A DNA stretch of 64,000 bases from Phoronis australis (taxonomy: Eukaryota > Phoronida > Phoronidae). Each line of letters begins with the position of its first letter. Positions within the stretch are counted from its first letter, which is position 1. The notes beneath the pieces are model-generated. The model had not been told where the DNA came from, ran no database searches, and saw nothing but the letters and a program-made list of their open reading frames with translations. Positions 56,041-64,000 of this stretch are shown here, in pieces. The DNA lies in contig NMRA01000273.1 in the NCBI GenBank assembly GCA_002633005.1, positions 11,044 through 75,043 on the forward strand, read 5' to 3'. The translations under genes and the position numbers were made by a program.

Positions 56041-59000
56041 GTAAGAGCTTTCTTCATGGTTAAAACTACCACATCCAGCTTGAAGCTGCTATATATACAG
56101 ATGTAACTTTTGCTTGAGACCTCTCTCAGTTTTAAAACTGGTTTCAGCTGTCTTCTTCTTTACTTCTTTACGTACTAGTACATCTTGACTAGTTACTGAC
56201 CTTGGTCTCAAGCAGCTGGTGCCCGTTTTTTCCAAGCCAAGATGTCCCTTTCAAGTGTGGAGTGTGGGACAATCTTAGACCAATTTCACAACATTCGTTA
56301 TTTTAGTGGTTTGAATAAAAGGTCAAACCTTTTGACAGAAGGCAGGTGTTTAAGGACTTGAATGTGCAAAACTTTTGTTTTGATTGGGAAAGTCAGAAAC
56401 TAAGATTTTGACATACAGCTGGGTGCCGAAAACGTCATTTTGAAAAAGCTGCAAATGGATGCGGCCCAAACGGGCAATTCAACACCGTATTTGTTCGGAT
56501 TGTAATAGTTCTCAAAAATCCACCCTTATACTGCCACTATGAATATACTGTGTAGGCCTAGTGGCATAAGGGCAGAGATTTCAGAGTGGCATTTTGGCTA
56601 CCTAAGTTTGTTTTAGTAGCATTACAGGAGTTGAATAGAATTTAAGATGATTGTAGACCGTATCCTGTTTGGTAGTCACAGGTAAGCATTTTGGGAACTG
56701 AAGTTTGATATTCACGAAATGCTCGTCGGCGCTTCTGAGGAACTAAAGTTCCACCAATGCAATTACACATTTGTCACATTCAGGATTGTCAAAAGTGCTC
56801 ACACCAAAACGACTAGGTTGGGTGTAGCTCAATGCACTGCAGCTCTTTTCTCATTCGTCTCTTCTCAGAAACTTTCAAAAACTAGGTCATTATTACAATG
56901 AAAAACGTGTTTTGTTGCCTTTGCTAAGAGACAGGTCGCGACTGGACTGTGAAGGTGGATGCAGATAATGCTGGTCGATTTTGCCTTATCAATCAGGGCT
57001 AGTGGAACAGTGATTAATCCTGAAAATGACGTAGCGTAAAAGTGTTTTTTTGCATTCTTAATTTAATAGTGACTTCAAAATCATTGGCTTTACCCTTCAG
57101 GATGTTACCTGTTATGTTGTTAGCTTTCAGTCATGTTTAAAAGTCCCTTTTCCCTGTTGAGCTGGCTAAAATGAAAGTTGAATTTAGCTTTTTGCTCCAG
57201 TAGAATGGGTGTCAAAAATAGGATTTCATTTACGTTACCAAAAAGAACATCAAAATCATCAGCAACTGAAGAAAACAAGTGTATTGGGGTTAGCGAACCC
57301 TAAATCTACTAATTCAAACATGGCACACGTATTTGTTGCCTGTAACTTGGTAACGGAAATAGAGTCCTCTCACAGAGTAATATTTTGAGACCGCTTTTAT
57401 GAGAGTAAAATTCTTATGGACTTTGGTTTTTAACCAGCTAAACACAGTGAAATGGTGCTTTAATCGCAAATGAGGAAAAGTGTCCCAGCAAGGGATCCAG
57501 AACTCATGATTTAGGATCATTGTAACGTAACTGTGTTTCTTCCTGGTCTTTGCAGGTGTATCAGTAACAAGTATGGAAACACTGTTCTCCCCAGTACCTC
57601 AGTTATCATTACATTCTACAATGAAGCCAGATCTGCACTTCTGCGCACAGTCAAGAGGTGGAGTGACAATCGGTTTCTTAGTGAACTTCTCATGTTTCTA
57701 TTCACATGATAGCACATGCTGAATATAATTGAATAAAGTTCCTGTTCAATTATGACAGGTGATGGCCATTCATAACTCCTCATTTTAGGTACTGTGACCA
57801 TAAATTTAGTTTCCACTCAGATTTGGCAGGGAATTTTACTTGCAGTAGGTCTTCATGATGGGAATTTTTGCGTCGTTTTCTCCAATTATTTTTTGCTATG
57901 CACTACTTTATGCCACATTATTTTGACTTTTTCCAATTCAGTTTATTAGATTTTAACTTTATAAAGCCTCTGGTAGTGCCTGAGATATTTGTGTTAGTAT
58001 ATAGTTTGGCACCAAGGCTAACAGAGCAGATAAAAGGGATGTCATTATTTTAAAAATTTCCACCAAAGCAAGCAATGTACTTAATCTTGAAACAGTTTCT
58101 ACTAACACGCAAAACAGGTCAGCAATTTTCTCATTAAGAACACACCTTCCACCTAACACTGATTCAAGTTTGTCAAATCGAGTTTTGAATCACCGGTAGT
58201 TATTATTAGCGTTGGAAAACACTCCATAGGACAAATGGCATTCGTCCTGAGGGACATTAAATTGTCACACGGGACATTCCAATATCCAGTGTTGATGAAA
58301 AGTTTTGAATAAAACTGCTGTATGCAATTGGTACACTGTGCTCTTTAAGGTCACTGTAGGAAGCTTTTAGCGTCTTTTTTTAACCTGGTGTGATCACGAT
58401 GTAATGTATCCTTGGAAGTTTAGAGATAAAACAGCCATGTTCTATTGTTGCTTTGTTTTTAGTGTCCTGAACAACAGTCCACCACACCTTATTGAGGAAA
58501 TCATTCTTGTTGATGACTTCAGTGATAATGGTAGGTAGCACCTTTTACGATCCAAAACCTTGTAACAATGAAGGCTGGAGGTATGACACTAAATCATCAC
58601 TCTGGCTAAATTAATCAAGTTGTGGTTATCTCCAACCTTATTTAGTCACCTCCATTCTAACTCGTATATCGAAAAACTAGGCTTTGTCAACTAGCAAAAG
58701 TATGTACTTTCTAAAAGAAAAAAGATCGGGGATTATTAAAATTTGTTTATATACCATTATTATTATCACATTAACTCCTTTTTTAAGTCAAAATTTAATT
58801 TTTTAAGATGCTGTTTGATAGGAATTTTCGAATAATCTTTTCATTTGGCTTCTATGACAAATCAACTTGCAAAACTTAAGATATTTTTTAAAAAATAGCA
58901 GTCGTATTCCTCTTTGTTACATTATGCAATAGCCACGCCTTTATAGCGTTTTTTAGATTGATGAATAAATATTATGCTTGTAAAGTTTCAGCGAAATCCA

Positions 59001-60962
59001 ATGAGCGGTTTTCGAGAACTTGTTTTCCTAAGTTCAAATTGTAAGTCAATTTGCCTAAGCCGAGAAAAAGTCGATTAAATCGTGAGAGGTGAAAGTCTCA
59101 AGGTTTTCAGTTAATTATTCGGTAGAAACTTGTTTTTGGTCAATATAACCTGTACACCTCTTAGCCCCGTTCATTATTTCAACGTTCAAGCGCAATGTCA
59201 ACTGTCTACCTTGTCATGTCTGTTATCACTAATGATACGTACCTCCAACAATGTCATAAACTATGTGTGATGGTGAAAGACTTGCCTGTGAGGAGCATTA
59301 TACTCTCTGTAACCTGATTGCTTGCAAAAAATAACATGTCGTAAAGCTTGTACTAGTTTGCATTCTATATAAGGGTGATTTAAACTTTCACCTCAGTACT
59401 CACTGATAATTGGCTCAAAATGTCACCAATAACCAAGCCATCTCATGGTGATATCAGGGGTGCCTTCAGATAATAAAAGGTAGGTCATATGTACAGTGTG
59501 TATGGTATTTGATGGCAACTTGCTCTGGTGTTTAAACTTGGATATCTGTGTGTTAGTCCCTGGTAGTCAGTTCCATTGGGGCGTATTGTGGCCTGTAATG
59601 ACCCTCCTTGGACTTGTAAAAAAGTAGTGCTGCCATCATAAAAATTTAGTCTGAAGCAGAAGTATTTTTCATGTTTCACTCTATGTGTGCATTGTGACTC
59701 TTGAGCAGATTGTATGACATTTTCAGAGTATGTAATGTATCCATATATCTGGGTAACTGAGAATCACTATTTCTGTCCGGCATAAATAAACGATGGTGGG
59801 ATTCCCAATTCTGATTTCAAATCTTTATCGTTTTAATTTCTACCACTGACAGTTGCTGATGGAAGATTGTTGAGTACTTTGCCCAAGATCCGGATCATAC
59901 GCAATACCAAACGAGAAGGCATAGTGCGGTCACGTGTGAAGGCGGCAACAGTTGCCAAAGGGACTGTGATAACGTTTCTGGACAGCCACTGTGAAGTGGC
60001 CCGTGGTTGGCTTCAACCTCAACTCAGCTGGGTGAAGGAGGTAAGTTCTTGGTGTGTCGAGTTGTTAAGAGGGGGTTGATTTCAGTTAAATTTTTGCATT
60101 TTTATTTGAAAAAGGCAGTCTAATGCACCGGACATGCACTGGGCACATGAGTTGGCCCATTGCACAAGGCACGTGATCGCAACTGAGAAGAACCTATAAC
60201 TTGCCTGTAATTATTAAGTATTTACAAAAAAGCGTCACTGGTAGATACCTCACAAAAAACAACTTGGCCGAAATTTTGCAAGTCAAAACATTGCCTGCGG
60301 TAGTTGCTGTGCCCAATGAAGCAAAATTCAGTGGTACTGTTTACGAATACAATAACAGTCAGGTGACAAAAGAAGACAGTGAATGTTGTGATTTGGGAAC
60401 CAATGTCAAAAGTTAACCAGTGAAGTTTAAACATTTTCAAAAAACACCTTCGGACATTATAATTTTTGCTTAATGTATGACCTGTACTTAGAAGCAAGGG
60501 TAGTTATTTCAATCTATAATAACAGAGAAACTGTACTTAGCTGTCGAAGTGGGAAGAGGTGGCAGGATCTGGGTAGCGTTCCTTAGACCAAGTTTATTGC
60601 GTGAAAAGCAAGGTCTTGCAGAATCCTGCTAGCGAAAGACAAGTGTTACATGAGTATGCTCAGGAATGTTGAATTATGGGACTGATTAAATTTAGCTAGT
60701 CATAGTATAGATCTGGTACTATGCAGGAATTATATTTGTGTTTTGTAGTCTTACAAAAACTTGTAGTTTGGATTTCCATGCTTAAGTTGACATTGGCATA
60801 TTTTTAATTAATATGATTTTTTCAGAATCCGAAGTCTGTTGCCAGTCCAGTTATCGATGTCATCAACTCTGAAACATTTGAGTATCAAGCTGCAGCCAGT
60901 AACTTAAGGGGAGGTACGTAAAAGTTGCGGTTTCAACCTTTGGCTGCTTCTTAACTAAAGAG

Positions 60963-61016
<54 letters not shown>

Positions 61017-63869
61017 TAACTGCAGTGGAGCCTTCTGAATGTCACAACCTCAGTTTCAACACAAATTTTGGTAAGTAGGATATTCCATTAGTGGATTCCG
61101 ACACGGCAGCGATCATAACCACCCTTATAAGATAACTGTGATAATAAATTAATTGGGTTGAAGATGAAGTAGCTACACTTCATAATTAATATAATTATGG
61201 TTGAGAATCAATTTTCCTGATTTTTTTAATGACCGTATCTTGGAATATGATAATAAACCACATTATTTGAAATATGTTTTATGGGAAGTTATTCAATTTT
61301 TGACATTTTATCCGGAATGACATAAAGTGGGCTCCTCTGAACTAAATTCTTTTCGCATCATGAAAGTTTTGTCTCTCTCCCCATAATTTTTGGTTGATAA
61401 TCGGCATCCAGTGGTGAAATGTGGTGATAAAGTACCCGGGATTTCCGCAAACAAGTCCGCCCAATATAAACGCATGGGCCTTGCATTCGGAAAATTTTCT
61501 GAATGTAGAGTGGACCACTTTTGTAGCCACAATTACAAATTTGTATGGTTTAGAAGGTTTCTTAAAGTTAACAATACCAGTGATTGCCAAAGGAAATTGG
61601 GATGTTTAGTTCAGCCTGCCTTACCTACAATGTAGAATTAACTGGTAATACAAGTGGTACTATAAAGTCTCTTGACTACACCTATTGGTCATTCTGTGCT
61701 AGTGTCTCAGGCACATTTTTCATTTATGGCCCTCCTCTTAAAATACACCTGAGTTTATATTCTGGGTTCCTTAGGTAAAAAGTATACCATTTGTATTTAT
61801 ACTCTGTTTCTTACTACCATAAAGTCCCGACTTGTACATTGATAAGTCAATGTTTAATTTGTCAACATTTGCAGGTTTTGATTGGACAATGCATTTCAAG
61901 TGGGAGAAGTTGAGTTCACTGGAGTTGTCTAAGAGGACTGATGCTTCACAGCCTATCAAGTGAGTTGAGTGTCGGGGTGAACATCAAAATGGTATGTTTT
62001 GTCAGTTGACCTTTTTGTGGTGCCTCGAAAATTTGAACTGCACATTCTCTAATGAAAATTTGAGTAACCACCAGACAATGCTAGTTTGTTCAAATGGCAC
62101 TTGAAAACGAAAGCTGAGGATAACTATGGTAATAGTGGAGTAGTTAAATACTATTTGTTCATTTTTTAAAATGATGTACCGCACCAAATTATAATGCTTC
62201 ACCATGGTTACCATCAGACAATATTTTGAAAAATTACGGACATTCACAACAATGTCAGAAGCTCTCGAAAAAGTGAATTTTCGCAATTATTTTTATCCAA
62301 AGTCGCACAGAGATCTTATCGTTGAAGCATTGGCCGCACAACTTGCACAGCAGTCTCCGTGCCCGAAGTTGCATCGTCTGTGAATCCTACTTGTAGGCCA
62401 TCATCAGATGGCTGCCAAGTGTATTGTGGGATATATTTGTTCAAATGTTGTATCTGACTTGTGGTTTGTTGCCTGGGCAGACATTATGTGAAACGCTGTA
62501 TAACATCAGTTGAATTCTACCCGAGAGTAGATTAGGTGTTACCTGGGCAGACATTATGTGAAACGCTGTATAACATCAGTTGAATTCTACCCGAGAGTAG
62601 ATTAGGTGTTACCTGGGCAGACATTATGTGAAACGCTGTATAACATCAGTTGAATTCTACCCGAGAGTAGATTAGGTGTTACCTGGGCAGACATTATGTG
62701 AAACGCTGTATAACATCAGTTGAATTCTACCCGAGAGTAGATTAGGTGTTACCTGGGCAGACATTATGTGAAACGCTGTATAACATCAGTTGAATTCTAC
62801 CCGAGAGTAGATTAGGTGTTACCTGGGCAGACATTATGTGAAACGCTGTATAACATCAGTTGAATTCTACCCGAGAGTAGATTAGGTGTTACCTGGGCAG
62901 ACATTATGTGAAACGCTGTATAACATCAGTTGAATTCTACCCGAGAGTAGATTAGGTGTTACCTGGGCAGACATTATGTGAAACGCTGTATAACATCAGT
63001 TGAATTCTACCCGAGAGTAGATTAGGTGTTACCTGGGCAGACATTATGTGAAACGCTGTATAACATCAGTTGAATTCTACCCGAGAGTAGATTAGGTGTT
63101 ACCTGGGCAGACATTATGTGAAACGCTGTATAACATCAGTTGAATTCTACCCGAGAGTAGATTAGGTGTTACCTGGGCAGACATTATGTGAAACGCTGTA
63201 TAACATCAGTTGAATTCTACCCGAGAGTAGATTAGGTGTTACCTGGGCAGACATTATGTGAAACGCTGTATAACATCAGTTGAATTCTACCCAGAGTAGA
63301 TTAGGTGTTACCCACGCTGATAACATCAGTTGAATTCTACCCGAGAGTAGATTATGTGTTAGCCACTGATCTGATGAGTTTCTGTAATTTATTTACTTGT
63401 TTTGAGTTTTACACGCAAGGAGTTTCTCTTGCAAATAATGAGTTGAGACCTGTCAAAATCCGAAAGCAACACGTTACCTTGGCAATCAGGGCAAACAAGT
63501 CACCAGGGTCCCTGTCAAATGATGAAAAGTCATACTACCGACCCTCAACTGTTGCCACAAAGGAATTTTTTACCCTCCCAAAGCAATACCTGTGAGCAAA
63601 ATAGCCTCTGGAGTTGGGATCAATTCCCAACCAACTTCAATGGGAGAGCTTCCAAGGTCTCATACATTAGAAACAATTCAATCTGAGTGTTTTTCAATCC
63701 TGGTACTGTTTGTATTGATGCTACTTTTTCTGTTGATTGCTAGTCTTGACACTTTTCCAACCTAGGACCCCCATCGTAGCTGGTGGACTGTTCTCTGTTC
63801 AGAGAAAGTGGTTTGCCACTCTCGGCCATTATGATACAGAGATGAACATTTGGGGGGGAGAAAACTTTG
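55898..63869 (+). CDS. GALNT: Polypeptide N-acetylgalactosaminyltransferase (GALNT14/16-like), partial
   Basis: Seven exons, each with good splice sites and matching phases, encode the lumenal catalytic half of a GT27 enzyme that adds GalNAc from UDP-GalNAc to Ser/Thr in the Golgi. Order: DPYQAHAFN and [54 protein letters not shown] and the metal-binding DSH ([16 protein letters not shown]); [42 protein letters not shown] and MNIWGGENF. The FDW..HFKWE and IWGGENF details favour the T14/T16 branch over T2 (inference). The cytoplasmic tail, membrane anchor and stem exons are not found upstream. The rest of the catalytic domain and the lectin domain lie beyond the right edge. No breaks are seen, so this looks like a live gene. 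Confidence 0.93.
57556..57657 (+). CDS. GALNT: GALNT exon b
   Basis: Acceptor TTTGCAG/GTG, donor AAGAG/GTGGAG. Encodes [20 protein letters not shown] and [13 protein letters not shown], the start of the GT-A nucleotide-binding fold (family: TSVVITFHNEARS). Confidence 0.92.
58463..58530 (+). CDS. GALNT: GALNT exon c
   Basis: Acceptor TTTTTAG/TGT, donor AATG/GTAGGT. Encodes [19 protein letters not shown] plus FSDN, in which the VDD motif takes part in UDP binding in the family. Confidence 0.92.
59206..59281 (+). repeat. 76-bp duplicate of 15525-15600
   Basis: Matches 15525-15600 with one visible mismatch and unrelated flanks. It lies in the intron between GALNT exons c and d. Confidence 0.7.
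59853..60040 (+). CDS. GALNT: GALNT exon d, with DSH motif
   Basis: Acceptor CTGACAG/TTG, donor GGAG/GTAAGT, phase 0. Encodes [20 protein letters not shown], then [23 protein letters not shown] is the family's DxH manganese-binding motif. Confidence 0.93.
60826..60913 (+). CDS. GALNT: GALNT exon e
   Basis: Acceptor TTTTTTCAG/AAT, donor GGAG/GTACGT. Encodes [20 protein letters not shown] and QAAASNLRG. Confidence 0.92.
60961..61014 (+). repeat. (ATA)n microsatellite in a GALNT intron
   Basis: About 17 uninterrupted AAT/ATA triplets starting 48 bp after exon e. Confidence 0.95.
61875..61959 (+). CDS. GALNT: GALNT exon f
   Basis: Acceptor TTTGCAG/GTT, donor TCAA/GTGAGT. Encodes [20 protein letters not shown] and TDASQPI, the variable loop region before TPIVAGGLF. 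Confidence 0.92.
62474..63362 (+). repeat. 70-bp minisatellite, 12 copies plus a partial
   Basis: The unit starting TGGGCAGACATTATGTG begins at 62474 and at every 70 bases to 63244. Copies 1-11 look the same base for base apart from the unit edge. Copy 12 has lost one G (CCCAGAGTAG), and a shortened thirteenth copy lies at 63314-63362. It sits in the intron between exons f and g. Confidence 0.97.
63766..63869 (+). CDS. GALNT: GALNT exon g, with WGGEN motif
   Basis: Acceptor CAACCTAG/GAC, donor TTTG/GTAAGT. Encodes [20 protein letters not shown] and [14 protein letters not shown], the acceptor-site end of the catalytic core. The next exon lies outside the window. Confidence 0.93.
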
Positions 63870-64000
63870 GTAAGTGCATGCTCTAGGATTTGACCTCTTT
63901 TCTTGTATACATGTTTATATTAATGTGTGGTTTATTGTTATCATCTCTCTGTGTGCGTCGTACATCTCATTTATTTACGAGTGAAGTGGTGTGACTTTGT

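Noticed and set aside
60863-61045. Poly-isoleucine frame
   Set aside because: It is only the translation of the ATA microsatellite.
62474-63362. CRISPR-like array
   Set aside because: Units are contiguous 70-bp tandem repeats with no variable spacers, in a eukaryotic intron.

Overview
This window is eukaryotic. It has introns with GT..AG splice sites, only short open frames, roughly 40% GC by eye, and a dense, layered set of decayed transposable elements. The mix points to an invertebrate animal, probably marine: an animal-specific GalNAc-transferase of the T2/T14/T16 type, ISG12 (IFI6/IFI27) family genes, several THAP zinc-finger relics, an L1/Tx1-type LINE, Penelope-like GIY-YIG relics and a DIRS/Crypton-type tyrosine recombinase relic. 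The species cannot be fixed from the sequence. Two assembly gaps are visible: a single n at 7412 and a 140-base run at 52622-52761.

Layout. 1-2589 is a 5'-truncated, frameshifted L1/Tx1-like LINE on the minus strand (reverse-transcriptase start at the left edge, then endonuclease, then ORF1). A roughly 4-kb repeat carrying a Penelope-like GIY-YIG relic follows in three near-identical copies: A (2590-6506), B (7413-10277, lacking its left part) and C (38089-42435). Copy A joins directly to a partial ISG12 gene (6508-6729). A fuller ISG12 gene lies at 32573-35204. From 10 to 31 kb the sequence holds THAP pseudogenes (11.2-11.5 kb and 30.2-31.1 kb), transposase-like exons on the minus strand (16.3-18.6 kb), a possible single-exon membrane protein (20.5-21.1 kb) and many small inverted-repeat elements, including one inserted inside another at 23.4-23.9 kb. 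A RING-finger last exon lies at 36475-36650. A tyrosine recombinase C-terminus lies at 45.9-46.2 kb (minus), a third clear THAP relic at 47.4-48.0 kb, and a jockey/CR1-like reverse-transcriptase relic at 54.2-54.6 kb (minus).

The best gene in the window is the polypeptide GalNAc-transferase at the right end. Seven exons (55898-63869, plus strand) with matching splice phases cover the start of the lumenal region through the WGGEN motif. The N-terminal exon or exons are not identified, and the gene runs off the right edge. One intron carries a 70-bp minisatellite of twelve almost identical copies.

How the parts relate. Only the GalNAc-transferase, the ISG12 genes and perhaps the RING exon look like host genes. 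Most of the rest is mobile DNA. Three observations stand out: a repeat-ISG12 junction that supplies an in-frame ATG, a cluster of broken THAP domains on the same strand as transposase-like exons, and tyrosine-recombinase sequence at two places, one of them abutting the end of the 4-kb repeat.
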